A stretch of 64,000 nucleotides of DNA from a bacterium (lineage in GTDB: Bacteria > Chloroflexota > Anaerolineae > Caldilineales > Caldilineaceae). Made by a program: the position numbers and the translations under genes. Of this stretch, positions 44,871-53,690 are shown one piece after another. The stretch spans positions 1 to 64,000 of the forward strand of contig WGMT01000014.1 of NCBI GenBank assembly GCA_016124945.1. Direction: 5' to 3'. A model generated the notes under the pieces. The model was not told the origin of the DNA. It saw nothing but the letters and a program-made list of their open reading frames with translations, and did not search any database. Positions within the stretch are counted from its first letter, which is position 1. Each line of letters starts with the position of its first letter.

Positions 44871-44879
44871 AACCGCAGA

Positions 44880-45070
44880 AATTCACCGCAAAGGCGCAAA
44901 GAGCGCAAAGGGCAGAGGAGAAAAGAGAACAGCAGAGATCCACAGATTACACAGATTTTCAGGATTTCCAGAGGATTTTGCTCAAATCTCTGCAATCCCT
45001 TTAATCCTTTTAATCTGTGGATCATTTCTTTCTCTTTCTGCCCTTTGCGTTCTTTGCGCCTTTGCGGTGA
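44880..45070. repeat. Nested inverted repeat, GCAAAGGCGCAAAG type
   Basis: ATTCACCGCAAAGGCGCAAA (from about 44880) pairs with TTTGCGCCTTTGCGGTGAAT (to about 45073), and inside it GATCCACAGATT (about 44937) pairs with AATCTGTGGATC (about 45013). The element fills the whole gap between the ATPase and HyuB genes and would make a hairpin of about 190 nt in the operon mRNA. Confidence 0.82.
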
Positions 45071-45106
45071 ATCTTGTTCATTCTCGAATCCAAGAAAGGG
45101 AACCCC

Positions 45107-46801
45107 ATGCGTGACCCTGTTGACAAGATCACCGTTGAGGTGATCCGCAATTATTTGATCACCATCGCCGACGAGATGAAGAAGGTGATCGAGCGCACGT
45201 CGATGAGCCCGATCATCTACGAAGTGCTCGACTTTAGCACCGGCGTCTTTACCCGCGATTCAAAGCTGATCGGCCAGGCGGCCGGGCTGACCATGTTCCT
45301 CGGCACGTTGGATCTGGCGGTGGAGGCGACGCTGCGCAAATTCGGCGTGGACGGTCTACACCCCGGCGATCTGATCATCACCAATGATCCCTACGATGGC
45401 GGCGGCACCCACCTCAACGACGTGGTGACGATCAGCCCGATCTTCTACCAGGGCAAGCTGGCCGCCTTCAGCGCCGTGCGCGCCCATTGGATCGACCTGG
45501 GCGGCAAAGTGCCCTTCAGCCAGATGTCCGACGCCACCGAGATCTTCCAGGAAGGGCTGGTCTTCCCTGTGGTGAAGCTGTACAACCAAGGCGTGCTCAA
45601 CGAAGCGCTCTACGACGTAATCCTGAGCAACGTGCGCATCCCCGCCAGTGTGGGTGGCGATCTGCAATCGCAGGTGGCCGCCTGTCGCATTGCCGAGCGG
45701 CGCATCAGCGAACTCTTGGACAAGTACGGCGTGGAGACCTTCGACGCCGCCGTGGCACAGGTCCTCGCCAACTCGGAGGTGCAGATCCGTGAAGCGATCC
45801 GCACCATCCCCGACGGCGTCTACACCGGGGAAGACTTCGCCGACGCCGCCGGGCCGGGTGGGGATCCCATCCGCATTGCCGTGGCAGTGCGCGTCCACGG
45901 CGACGAGATTACCTTCGACTTCACCGGCACCGACGCGGCGACGGCGTCGTCGTTCAACCAGGGCTGGGGCGCGCTGCTTTCGTGCTGCCGCGCCATGCTC
46001 AAGTGCATCACCACGCCCCAGGACCCCACCAACGACGGCTCCTTCCGCGCCATGCACGTCATCGCGCCGGAGGGCTGTTGCCTCAACGTCAAACGCCCCA
46101 GCCCGGTCTGTATGTACGGCGAACTGGGCATGCACGTAATGGACGCCATCTGGAAGGCGCTGGCCCCGGTCCTGCCCAACAAACTGCCCGCCGGTCATTA
46201 CGGTACTGTAGCGGCGCAGGGCTTCGCTGGGTATGACACGGCTATATCGCCGGCCTCGTTTTTTATGTTTGGGGGACCCAACGGTGGTGGCTGGGGTGCG
46301 GGCAAGGATTGGGACGGCGAAAATGCCCTCATCTGCCTGGGCGACGGCGACACGCGCAACACGCCGATGGAGGTGATCGAGGCCAAGTACCCGATCCAGG
46401 TGCTACGTTATGCGCTGATCCCCGATTCAGGTGGCGCGGGCGAATTCCGCGGCGGGCTGGGGCTGGAAGTGGTCTACCGCATGCTGCGCGGTGACGCACT
46501 CAGCGCCGTCTTTGTGAGCGGGCGCTGCAAGTTTCCCGCCTTTGGCCTCTTCGACGGCGAGGAAGGACAGCGCAGCGCCATCTTCATCACGCGTGACGGC
46601 GTGGCCGGTCCTTGCACCTGTCAGGCCGCCGGTCTGCCCCTTAAAGTGGGCGACGAAATCACCGTCATCGCGGGCGGGGGCGGCGGCTGGGGCGATCCCA
46701 GCAAGCGCGATCCCGAACGTCTGCGCCATGACATCGAACAGGGGTATGTGACGGAGCAGGCAGCGCGTGAAACATGGGGATTGGTGACTGGTGATTGGTG
46801 A
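45107..46801 (+). CDS. Hydantoinase B/oxoprolinase family protein (HyuB)
   Basis: 564 residues from the ATG at 45107. N-terminal VEVIRNYLITIADEMKKVIE, the TNDPYDGGGTHLND motif near residue 92, PDSGGAGEFRGGLG near 440 and GGGGGWGDPSKRDPE near 520. Beta subunit of an ATP-dependent hydantoinase/oxoprolinase with the HyuA encoded next. The last residues, TGDW, and the TGA stop are read from a TTGGTGA heptamer array, so the native end seems to have been replaced. Operon position after a complete importer implies that the imported compound is a hydantoin, 5-oxoproline-like or other cyclic amide. Confidence 0.94.
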   Translation: MRDPVDKITVEVIRNYLITIADEMKKVIERTSMSPIIYEVLDFSTGVFTRDSKLIGQAAGLTMFLGTLDLAVEATLRKFGVDGLHPGDLIITNDPYDGGGTHLNDVVTISPIFYQGKLAAFSAVRAHWIDLGGKVPFSQMSDATEIFQEGLVFPVVKLYNQGVLNEALYDVILSNVRIPASVGGDLQSQVAACRIAERRISELLDKYGVETFDAAVAQVLANSEVQIREAIRTIPDGVYTGEDFADAAGPGGDPIRIAVAVRVHGDEITFDFTGTDAATASSFNQGWGALLSCCRAMLKCITTPQDPTNDGSFRAMHVIAPEGCCLNVKRPSPVCMYGELGMHVMDAIWKALAPVLPNKLPAGHYGTVAAQGFAGYDTAISPASFFMFGGPNGGGWGAGKDWDGENALICLGDGDTRNTPMEVIEAKYPIQVLRYALIPDSGGAGEFRGGLGLEVVYRMLRGDALSAVFVSGRCKFPAFGLFDGEEGQRSAIFITRDGVAGPCTCQAAGLPLKVGDEITVIAGGGGGWGDPSKRDPERLRHDIEQGYVTEQAARETWGLVTGDW

Positions 46802-46857
46802 TTGGGGGTTGTGTACAGGATCTGAAATCGCCTAATCGCCCAATCACCCATCACTCC
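46780..46857. repeat. Heptamer island between HyuB and HyuA
   Basis: TTGGTGACTGGTGATTGGTG starts inside the HyuB reading frame (about 46782) and the partner CCCAATCACCCATCACTCC ends at about 46857. The core is only about 30 bp. It provides the HyuB stop codon. Confidence 0.8.
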
Positions 46858-46880
46858 CTCATCCGAAAGCGAACACAACC

Positions 46881-48917
46881 ATGACCTACCGAGTCGCCGT
46901 CGATACCGGCGGTACGTTTACCGATGTGATGTTATTGGAACCTTCGACCGGGCGGATTCAGACGGTGAAGGTGCCGTCTACGCCGCAGAATCCGGATCAG
47001 GCGGTGGTGGAGGGCGTGCTGGCGCTGGGCGCGCCGCTGCATGAGATCACCTTCCTCGGCCACGGCACCACGGTTGCCATCAACACGCTCGTACAGCGCA
47101 AGGGCGTGAAGACGGGGCTGATCACCACACCCGGCTTCCGTGACGTGCTGGAGATCCAGCGCACCAACCGCCCCGACATGTACAACCTCTTCTACCGCAA
47201 ACCGGCCCCGCTCGTCCCGCGCAATCTGCGCCTGGAAGTGACCGAGCGCATCCTGGCCGATGGGACGGTGCAGACGCCGCTCGATCTCGCTGCGCTACAT
47301 CAGGCGGTGGAGACGCTGTGCGCCGAGGGCATCACGGCGCTGGCGATCTGCTTCCTCAATTCCTACATCAACCCCGCCCACGAGGACGCCGCCGCCGCCT
47401 ACGTACGGGCGCACTTCCCGGCGCTGGCGGTGAGCGTTTCCACCGAGATCGCGCGGGAGTGGCGGGAGTATGAGCGCACGTCCACGGTGGCGCTCAACGC
47501 CTACCTCACGCCGTCGGTGCGTACCTACCTCTCCCGTCTCGACGAGGAGATGGGCAGCGTCGGCTACGGCCATCACGTCCTCATCACCCGCTCCGACGGC
47601 GGGTTGACGCTCAGCCGCAGCGCCGCCGAGCAACCGGCCACCATGCTCATGTCCGGCCCGGCGGGGGGCGTGCTGGGGGCAGCCGAATATGGACGGGTGA
47701 CAGGCTTCCCTAACCTGATCACCTTCGACATCGGCGGCACCACCTGCGACGTCAGCCTGATCAAGGACGGCGAACCGCTGCGCGTGCGCGACCGCCTGGT
47801 GGAAGGCTACCCCGTGCTGGCCCCCTTCATCGACATCTATTCGATTGGTGCGGGCGGCGGCACCATCGCCTGGGCCGACAACGCGTCCATGCTGCGCGTG
47901 GGTCCGCACAGTGCGGGCGCGCAGCCAGGGCCGTCCTGCTATGACCGTGGCGGCGATTTCCCCACCGTCACCGATGCCTACGTTCTGCTGGGGATGATTG
48001 ATCCGGATGCCTTCCTGGGCGGGCAGATGCCGCTGCGCCGGGACCGGGCCGAGGCTGTCTTCGCTAAACTGGCGGCGGCGGTGGAGATGGATCTGCACAC
48101 CTGCGCCCACGGCACGTTGACCATCCTCGATCATGCCATGACGGCGGCGCTGCGTGTGGTGTCGGTGGAACGGGGACACGATCCACGTGATTTCGCGTTG
48201 ATGGCCTTCGGCGGCGCGGGCGCGCTGCACCTGGGGTCGCTGGCGCGGGAACTGGGCATCCGCCAGGGCATCGTCCCCCGCTACCCGTCGCTCTTTTCGG
48301 CGTGGGGCATCCTGGCGGCGAACCTGCGCCACGCCTACACGCAGACCGTCAACCGGCGCAGTGACGAGGTAGATGCGGCGCAGTTAGGCGGCATCGTCGA
48401 TGATCTGCGCAGTCAAGGCGCGGCCCAACTGGCGGCGGACGGCGTCGGCGCGCACGACACCTCGTTCGCCGTGTCGATGGACATGCGCTACCTGGGCCAG
48501 GAGCACAATGTCAATGTCCCCGCGCCGGATCTGTTCAGCGATGAGAGCCTGTCCGCGTTGATCGACGGCTTCCACGCCGCGCACAAGCAGCTTTACACCT
48601 ATGAACTGCGCGGCGAACCCGTCGTCATCACCAACGTGCGCGTCGACGCCATCGGCGTGCAGCCTACCCCGCAGATCCAGGAATGGACCGTGCGCGGCCG
48701 CGCCGAAGACGCGTTCAAGGGCGAACGTCCTGCCCTACTCGAAGTGGACGAAGGCTTCCGCCCCACCCCCGTCTACGACCGCGACCGCCTCGCCGCGGGC
48801 GTCACGTTGACGGGTCCTTGCATTGTGGAAGAAGCGACCTCCACCACCATCGTCCGCCGCGGCCAGACACTGACGGTGGATCGCTGGGGGAATTTGGTGG
48901 TGGGGATGGGGGAGTAG
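46881..48917 (+). CDS. Hydantoinase/oxoprolinase family ATP-binding subunit (HyuA)
   Basis: 678 residues. Hsp70/actin-like ATPase fold: VAVDTGGTFTDVMLL at the N-terminus, LGHGTTVAINTLVQRKG near residue 57, the second phosphate loop FDIGGTTCDVSLIKDG near 278 and GAGGGTIAW near 325. The C-terminal part resembles acetone carboxylase/oxoprolinase. It activates the amide with ATP and works with the HyuB encoded just upstream. A 19-bp terminator stem follows, closing the operon that began at 39.1 kb. Confidence 0.95.
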   Translation: MTYRVAVDTGGTFTDVMLLEPSTGRIQTVKVPSTPQNPDQAVVEGVLALGAPLHEITFLGHGTTVAINTLVQRKGVKTGLITTPGFRDVLEIQRTNRPDMYNLFYRKPAPLVPRNLRLEVTERILADGTVQTPLDLAALHQAVETLCAEGITALAICFLNSYINPAHEDAAAAYVRAHFPALAVSVSTEIAREWREYERTSTVALNAYLTPSVRTYLSRLDEEMGSVGYGHHVLITRSDGGLTLSRSAAEQPATMLMSGPAGGVLGAAEYGRVTGFPNLITFDIGGTTCDVSLIKDGEPLRVRDRLVEGYPVLAPFIDIYSIGAGGGTIAWADNASMLRVGPHSAGAQPGPSCYDRGGDFPTVTDAYVLLGMIDPDAFLGGQMPLRRDRAEAVFAKLAAAVEMDLHTCAHGTLTILDHAMTAALRVVSVERGHDPRDFALMAFGGAGALHLGSLARELGIRQGIVPRYPSLFSAWGILAANLRHAYTQTVNRRSDEVDAAQLGGIVDDLRSQGAAQLAADGVGAHDTSFAVSMDMRYLGQEHNVNVPAPDLFSDESLSALIDGFHAAHKQLYTYELRGEPVVITNVRVDAIGVQPTPQIQEWTVRGRAEDAFKGERPALLEVDEGFRPTPVYDRDRLAAGVTLTGPCIVEEATSTTIVRRGQTLTVDRWGNLVVGMGE

Positions 48918-48962
48918 GGACTGGGGATTGGGGATTGGGGACAGAATGTTGGTGGTTTCATG

Positions 48963-49010
48963 CAAGCACCCCGCCGAGGACCATGTCCTCGGCGGGGTGC
49001 TTGTTCTTGT
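48963..49010 (+). terminator. Terminator after the importer-HyuBA operon
   Basis: A perfect 19-bp stem (CAAGCACCCCGCCGAGGAC and its complement) with the 3-nt loop CAT, followed by TTCTTGT. One of the strongest terminators in the window. Confidence 0.85.
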
Positions 49011-49086
49011 AATGGGCTCTACTGTGTGGGAAGATTCAGGTAAGATTGGTTTAGTGTAGCACACAAGTAAGGAGCAGGAGCATCAC

Positions 49087-49296
49087 ATGGAAGCTGAACG
49101 AGTGGTGACTGTAGAAACACAAGTGCCGATCCAGTTGCGCAAAGAAATGCAGCAACTCGTCCACGCTGGGTGGTACACAGACGAAAATGAGTTGATCCTG
49201 GATGCCCTTCGTCGCTTTCTGTCCGTCCACCGCACGGAGCTGCTTACCGAGCAGATTCGCGAAGATGTTGAGTGGGGACTATACGGACAGGAATAA
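49087..49296 (+). CDS. Small ribbon-helix-helix-like antitoxin protein
   Basis: 69 residues. The start VVTVETQVPIQLRKEMQQLV and GWYTDENELILDALRRFL fit the strand-helix-helix of small ribbon-helix-helix or ParD-like DNA-binding antitoxins, with a disordered tail ending EWGLYGQE. The stop is 6 bp before the start of a decayed PIN-domain toxin, so it was the antitoxin of a type II pair. With its toxin broken it may be an orphan that can still repress or neutralise related toxins. Confidence 0.75.
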   Translation: MEAERVVTVETQVPIQLRKEMQQLVHAGWYTDENELILDALRRFLSVHRTELLTEQIREDVEWGLYGQE

Positions 49297-49302
49297 CACG
49301 TC

Positions 49303-49485
49303 ATGAGTTCGCATGATCAGAGTATCGTCTGCGATGCCCATGCTATTTTCTTGACAGACGACAACGTTCTCAGCAAGAAGTAGTTTCTATCTTGAAGAAT
49401 CTCCCTGTTACGTCCACGTTACACATCACCAAAGCACTGTTGCAGGAAGTCATCAACGCAGCCCAAAACGCACGACCGCTTTAAC
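49303..49485 (+). pseudogene. Decayed PIN-domain (DUF3368-like) toxin
   Basis: The ATG at 49303 gives SIVCDAHAIF (start of the PIN fold) and then FLTDDNVLSKK, which in intact proteins lies about 70 residues further on, so the middle is deleted. A TAG at 49381 ends the frame; another frame reads LKNLPVTSTLHITKALLQEV to the TAA at 49483-49485. Together they cover pieces of a DUF3368-like toxin. Broken partner of the small antitoxin gene just upstream. Confidence 0.65.
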
Positions 49486-49499
49486 TTTCTGCTACGCAA

Positions 49500-49559
49500 C
49501 ATCCCCGCATCCGGTACCAGCGTGTCCGGCAAAAGGAAGTGTCCTGGTGCGGGGCGTAA
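49500..49559. repeat. Dispersed 55-bp repeat, copy 1 (copy 2 at 50551-50607)
   Basis: CCCGCATCCGGTACCAGCGT with about 35 following bases recurs at 50551 as CCCGCGTCCGGTACCAGTGT, the two agreeing at roughly four of five positions. The stretch 49486-49768 shows no convincing gene; a hydrophobic open frame at 49547-49774 has no start signal or homology that I can recognise. Confidence 0.55.
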
Positions 49560-49768
49560 TTGCGCTCCCCTTCTTTGTGGCGATGATCTGTCCATTGACA
49601 ACGAATCGTGGGATAACACGAATCAATCCCGCTGACGAAGCAGCCATTCGTCTCATCCTTTTATTCGTTGTCATAGCCGGTGCTGTCCTGTTTTTGGTTG
49701 GTGAAGGTGTGATCTCCGTGCGGGATAACTACAAACCACTGCCCGCAGTTGTTCACACTTTGCCTCAG

Positions 49769-50041
49769 CTATGAGAACACGATGAGTAGGATTCCAACTA
49801 TCATTCCAACCGCAGCAAGTAGGTGCCGCTCCCAAAGATATTGCTTTCGAAGTAATGGATCATTGACAATTGCATCTCGTGCTTGTGCAGCCTTACCTAG
49901 AAAACGCAACGCAACAAATGATCTTGTAGACCCGTTCTCACCCATAAAGGCATCTTTACAGGTGCAGGGCATACGTCTACATCTTTCTGCCATAATCAAG
50001 ATAACTATGGATGCCAGCAACGCAATCAAACCATAGAACAT
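49769..50041 (-). CDS. Small membrane protein, unknown
   Basis: 90 residues. Two hydrophobic segments, FYGLIALLASIVILIMA near the N-terminus and HLLAAVGMIVGILLIVF at the C-terminus, flank a basic middle (RRMPCTCKDAF...RKQYLWER). An N-in, C-in hairpin in the membrane is likely. No family recognised. It lies near another small two-helix protein on the same strand (50179-50436), which has a similar layout, and the two may be expressed together. Confidence 0.55.
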   Translation of the reverse strand: MFYGLIALLASIVILIMAERCRRMPCTCKDAFMGENGSTRSFVALRFLGKAAQARDAIVNDPLLRKQYLWERHLLAAVGMIVGILLIVFS

Positions 50042-50082
50042 ATCGCTTGTCCTGTTACTTGGTTACACCCAAGGTTTAGGCG

Positions 50083-50107
50083 AGGAGTAGGCATCCTCAG
50101 ATGCCGT
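50083..50107. repeat. Fragment of the 123-bp palindrome family
   Basis: GGAGTAGGCATCCTCAGATG plus three bases matches the inner right arm of the palindrome at 3379-3501 (reverse strand). Only this inner part is kept here. Confidence 0.65.
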
Positions 50108-50178
50108 CACCGCGATGCAAGCAACGCTAATGCTCACTCGGCGGGTTGGTTTTGGTAAGAGAGTAAATGGCAACTATG

Positions 50179-50436
50179 TCATAACTGCAAAATGCTTTCT
50201 GCAAGCAACAGCAGGTTTACTAGCAGTCCCACAAAGAGTGTACCCCGAATGACGTCATCCTGTAGTTCAAGTGGCCACCAACGCTTCCCCACCACTTGTC
50301 GAATCTGCTCATTCTGCCTGGTCCATTCCTGTAAAGTACGGCGAAATCGTTCAGGTTCAAACAGAGCTATGTAGTTCCAATATGAGAACATGAATAAGGG
50401 CAGGGCAAGAAAAACGATAGGAAATAGATTTTCCAT
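50179..50436 (-). CDS. Small membrane protein, unknown
   Basis: 85 residues. Segments IVFLALPLFMFSYWNYIALF and TLFVGLLVNLLLLAESIL are membrane-spanning; the middle is charged (PERFRRTLQEWTRQNEQIRQ). Resembles in layout the 90-residue protein encoded 140 bp downstream. No function can be assigned. Confidence 0.55.
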   Translation of the reverse strand: MENLFPIVFLALPLFMFSYWNYIALFEPERFRRTLQEWTRQNEQIRQVVGKRWWPLELQDDVIRGTLFVGLLVNLLLLAESILQL

Positions 50437-50835
50437 GACCCATATCCTCCACTGCCATCATCTGCTAGAACACGATTCGTACCCACTGAGTGGGTGGATT
50501 TGAACAGGTTTCCACATACATCAATTTGACAACAGTAACCGGAGACCAGCCCCGCGTCCGGTACCAGTGTGTCGGGCGAGAGGAACTGGTCCTAGCGTGG
50601 GGGTGTCCGTTGAGGACGTATCTCTATTGTGGACGATGCATTCAAGCTGTCAATTCTCAGTTCTGCTATCTTTTTTGTAGACGGTTTGCATAGCGCCAGC
50701 GGCATAAGTAAGCGTTTCACCGAAATGCTACATACTCCCCTTGACAAGAACGCCTGTTCCGTTAGACTAACTTCATACACGAAGTGATCGTCCTTGCGCT
50801 CCGCCCCAGTCACCAATCACCACTCCGGACTAAGC
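50437..50835. other. Intergenic region with repeat copy and promoter
   Basis: Holds the second copy of the 55-bp repeat (50551-50607), a promoter (listed), and a short CCAGTCACCAATCACCACTC heptamer remnant at about 50807-50826. No gene seen. Confidence 0.55.
50741..50768 (+). promoter_or_regulatory. Promoter upstream of the Rpn-type nuclease gene
   Basis: TTGACA at 50741-50746 and TAGACT at 50763-50768 with a 16-nt spacer, 68 bp before the ATG at 50836. Confidence 0.6.
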
Positions 50836-51867
50836 ATGACCAACGTCCACGACAGCGGCTACAAGATCCTCTTCTCAAATCGCACCATCTTTCGGCAGTT
50901 GATGGAGAGCTTCGTTGCCCAGCCGTGGGTGGCCCAACTCGATTTCGACCGCGCCGAGACGGTGGACAAGTCCTTTGTCTCCGCAGACTATCAGAAGACA
51001 GAAAGCGATCTCATCTACCGGCTGCCCTGGGGCGATGATGAACTTTACGTCTACGTGCTCATAGAGTTCCAGTCTACCGTAGACCGGTGGATGGCGCTGC
51101 GCATGCTCAACTACATCTGCAACTTCTACCTGGATTGGGTCAAGGCGCATACAGGCGCGCAAAAAGTGCCACCCATCTTCCCGCTGTTATTGTATAATGG
51201 AGACGCCCGTTGGTCCGCCGCACAGACAATGGCGGAATTGGTCGAACCTGAGCCGGCCCTGCGCGAGTACGCCATCGGCTTCCGTTACTTCAAACTGGCG
51301 GCCAACGAATTCAGCCAGGAGCAGTTGATTGGCATCGGCAACATCGTTTCTACGCTCTTCCTGGCCGAGTCCAAGCCCGACGTCGAACTGCTCATGGAGC
51401 AATTCCTGGTGGTATTTGAACAGGGAGAAGACAAGCTGGCCAGTTCCACCTTGGTCAACTGGTTTCGACAATTGGCGATCCACGGGCGTGTGAAACCCGA
51501 AGACTATGCTTCGCTTGCCGAGGTATACCGTTCTGTCGAGGAGGTCAAAGGCATGTTGCAGACCACATTCAAGAAACAACAAGAACGATGGTATCAGGAT
51601 GGTTTTGAAGAAGGTATCGAGAAAGGTATTGAACAAGGCATTGAGAAAGGCATCGAGAAAGGCATCGAGAAAGGCATTGAGAAAGGCATCGAGAAAGGCA
51701 TCGAGAAAGGCATTGAGAAAGGCAGAGAGGACGCCCTTCACCAAACCGCCCTAGCCATGCTCGCCCGCGGCATTGATCCCGTCCTTATCGCCGAGGTGAC
51801 CGGCCTCACCGAGGACGAACTCAACGCCCTCCTCACGTCCCCACCGCCCGATGACTCACCCAACTAA
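50836..51867 (+). CDS. Rpn-family nuclease/putative transposase-like protein with EKGI repeats
   Basis: 343 residues from the ATG at 50836. The N-terminal PD-(D/E)xK nuclease core is visible as ESDLIYRL followed by VYVLIEFQSTVDRWMALRML (catalytic D..ExQ) at about residues 55-95. The Rpn/YhgA family promotes RecA-independent recombination in Escherichia coli relatives; members are widespread and copy-variable. The C-terminal part carries about ten tandem EKGI tetrapeptides (about residues 263-300) encoded by a 12-bp repeat, forming a probable long helix, and ends TEDELNALL, a common tail in this family. A terminator hairpin follows. Confidence 0.88.
   Translation: MTNVHDSGYKILFSNRTIFRQLMESFVAQPWVAQLDFDRAETVDKSFVSADYQKTESDLIYRLPWGDDELYVYVLIEFQSTVDRWMALRMLNYICNFYLDWVKAHTGAQKVPPIFPLLLYNGDARWSAAQTMAELVEPEPALREYAIGFRYFKLAANEFSQEQLIGIGNIVSTLFLAESKPDVELLMEQFLVVFEQGEDKLASSTLVNWFRQLAIHGRVKPEDYASLAEVYRSVEEVKGMLQTTFKKQQERWYQDGFEEGIEKGIEQGIEKGIEKGIEKGIEKGIEKGIEKGIEKGREDALHQTALAMLARGIDPVLIAEVTGLTEDELNALLTSPPPDDSPN
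51611..51724 (+). repeat. In-frame 12-bp tandem repeat in the Rpn gene
   Basis: About ten copies of GAGAAAGGCAT(C/T), nearly identical at the DNA level, encode EKGI. Near-identity of the units suggests recent slippage expansion; the unit is a multiple of three, so changes in copy number alter helix length but not frame. Confidence 0.85.
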
Positions 51868-51874
51868 CCCCAAT

Positions 51875-51906
51875 CGGCCCGCTAAGGAGACGTCCTCGGC
51901 GGGCCG
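51875..51906 (+). terminator. Hairpin after the Rpn gene
   Basis: CGGCCCGC and GCGGGCCG are perfect inverted repeats around TAAGGAGACGTCCTCG; it lies just after the stop codon and near the converging HyuB gene. Confidence 0.6.
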
Positions 51907-51930
51907 CTTCGCGCCAAATCCCCCAACGCC

Positions 51931-51964
51931 CTCATCCCAATCCCCAGTCCCTAATCCCCAATCT
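51931..51964. repeat. CCCCAGT/CCCCAAT heptamer array at the HyuB end
   Basis: CCCAATCCCCAGTCCCTAAT and CCCCAATCTCC form the array; on the minus strand it supplies the last codons (IGD) and TAG stop of the HyuB gene at 51951. Confidence 0.8.
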
Positions 51965-53537
51965 CCTCCTCCCCCCACCCACCGCCGCCGGCGAAATCCC
52001 ACAGCAGCACATCTTGATCTGAGGAGAGGGTGAGATAGCCCGCGCTGTAGAAAGTGGAATCGGGCACGGGCGGTTCGCCGTTGAGGAGCAATCGCACAGG
52101 CGCGCCGTCGCCGCCACCGTTCAACCCCGGCGCAGGACAGATCATGCGGTCCTGGGTGATGAGGAACTCCACCGGCTCGGGCCAGCCAGGGCGTGTGGTG
52201 ACGAGGACACGTTGCCCTGGTCCACCGCGCCAGCGGCCGGACCCACCCGATTCGGGCAAGATCGCCTTGGATCGGATCAGCAACGGGGCGCGGCTTTCGA
52301 AGATCTCCACCGCCATCCCCGCCGCCGTGGACGGGTAAATGTAGCCAGCGCGACCGTCATGACCGTAGCTCGCCCCCTGTCCGCCCCCCGCGAAGAAAGG
52401 AACGTTGAAATTGGAGCCATCAGGACGACGTCCGCGCGCCTGGAAGGCGGCCAGAAAGCCCGATCCGGCCATCACCCGATCCGGCAACACGGCGGACAGG
52501 GCGGCGAAGATCACCGTGTTCAGGTGCCAACCGCTGCGCAGACGCAGGTTCACCGGCGCAGGGAAGCGACAGTTGAGGATCGATCCCAGCGGCGCGCTAA
52601 TTTGGAATGGACGCAGCGATCCTTCGTTGTGAGGCAAATGCGGCGCAAGGACACACATCAGCGTGTAGAAAGTTTGGGCGCTGGTGTACGAAAGCGTAGC
52701 GTTGATGCCGCCGGGGCTGACTTCGTCGGCGCTGCCGCTGTAGTCCACATGCAGATCCGAACCGTCCACGCGGATGGAGACGGCGATGGTGAGCGGCGTC
52801 TGCAAGGCGTCGAACTGGGTCTGCGCCGTATAGATGCCATCGGGGATGGCGGTGATGGCGGCGCGCACCGCCGACTCGGTGCGTTCCTGAATGGCGGCAG
52901 AGAGCGCACAAAGATCGGCCAGATGGTACTCGTGCATGAGCTGCTGCATGCGGCGCGCACCCACTTCGTTCGCCGCCACCAGCGCGTCCAGATCGCCGAT
53001 CACCTCCTCTGGCCCACGCACGTTGGCGCGCAGGATGGCGTAGAGCGTCTCGTTGCGTTCGCCACTGTCGTAGAGCTTCAGGATCGGGATCTGCAACCCT
53101 TCCTCGTAGACGGTGCGCGGGCGACGGTCGTCGTTGGTGCCACCGATGTCGTTGGCATGGGCAATCGTGGCGCAGAAGGCCACCACCCGATCCCCGGCAA
53201 AGACAGGCGTCACCACGCAGATATCGGGCAGGTGACCGGCGGAGAGCCACGGATCGTTGGTAATAAAGACGTCGCCAGGGCGCATTGTCTCGGCAGGGTG
53301 GCCGGCCAACACGGCGCGGGTGACAATCGGCATGGTCAAGTTGAAGGCGGGCATCGACGACGGCGCATGGGCCAGGCAATTGCCCTCGGCGTCGAGCAGT
53401 TCGCAGCCGTGATCCTGGATCACAGCCACCACCGGCGAAAAAGCCGTGCGCCAGACCGTGGTGAACATCTCCTCACTGATGCTGATCAACCGGCTCCAGA
53501 TCACTTGCAGCGTGGCGGGGTCGCGGATTGGGTCCAT
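51951..53537 (-). CDS. Hydantoinase B/oxoprolinase family protein (HyuB)
   Basis: 528 residues, somewhat short at the C-terminus. N-terminal DPATLQVIWSRLISISEEMF, motif TNDPWLSAGHLPD near residue 95, ESGGSGRWRGGPG near 430 and DFAGGGGWGEEE at the end, where homologues continue GDP plus about 40 residues. The terminal codons and stop come from a heptamer array, so the tail has been cut and recapped. It lies downstream of a HyuA gene on the same strand with a repeat element in between. Together they should form an ATP-dependent cyclic-amide hydrolase, whose activity may tolerate the missing tail. Confidence 0.9.
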   Translation of the reverse strand: MDPIRDPATLQVIWSRLISISEEMFTTVWRTAFSPVVAVIQDHGCELLDAEGNCLAHAPSSMPAFNLTMPIVTRAVLAGHPAETMRPGDVFITNDPWLSAGHLPDICVVTPVFAGDRVVAFCATIAHANDIGGTNDDRRPRTVYEEGLQIPILKLYDSGERNETLYAILRANVRGPEEVIGDLDALVAANEVGARRMQQLMHEYHLADLCALSAAIQERTESAVRAAITAIPDGIYTAQTQFDALQTPLTIAVSIRVDGSDLHVDYSGSADEVSPGGINATLSYTSAQTFYTLMCVLAPHLPHNEGSLRPFQISAPLGSILNCRFPAPVNLRLRSGWHLNTVIFAALSAVLPDRVMAGSGFLAAFQARGRRPDGSNFNVPFFAGGGQGASYGHDGRAGYIYPSTAAGMAVEIFESRAPLLIRSKAILPESGGSGRWRGGPGQRVLVTTRPGWPEPVEFLITQDRMICPAPGLNGGGDGAPVRLLLNGEPPVPDSTFYSAGYLTLSSDQDVLLWDFAGGGGWGEEEIGD

Positions 53538-53553
53538 AAACTTTCTTTTCTGG

Positions 53554-53690
53554 GTGGGTGATTAGTGATTGGTGATTGGTGATTAGGCTTGCCTATTGGC
53601 GAAGGAATGGACAAATCGTAACCTTATCGACCACTTCGCCTCTTCGATTCATAAGCATATTTCAAGACCTAATCACCAATCACAACTCAC
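53554..53690 (+). repeat. Heptamer-bounded repeat element, family A copy 2
   Basis: GATTAGTGATTGGTGATTGG on the left and CCTAATCACCAATCACAACT on the right flank a core beginning GGCTTGCCTATTGGCGAAGG and ending CATAAGCATATTTCAAGACC. The latter piece matches copy 3 (CACAAGCATATTTCGAGACC at about 60233-60252) at 18 of 20 bases. It separates HyuA from HyuB and provides the HyuA stop codon. Confidence 0.85.

Noticed and set aside
49547..49774. Hydrophobic 75-codon open frame
   Set aside because: Overlaps a dispersed repeat, has no ribosome-binding site and no recognisable family; could be decayed sequence.
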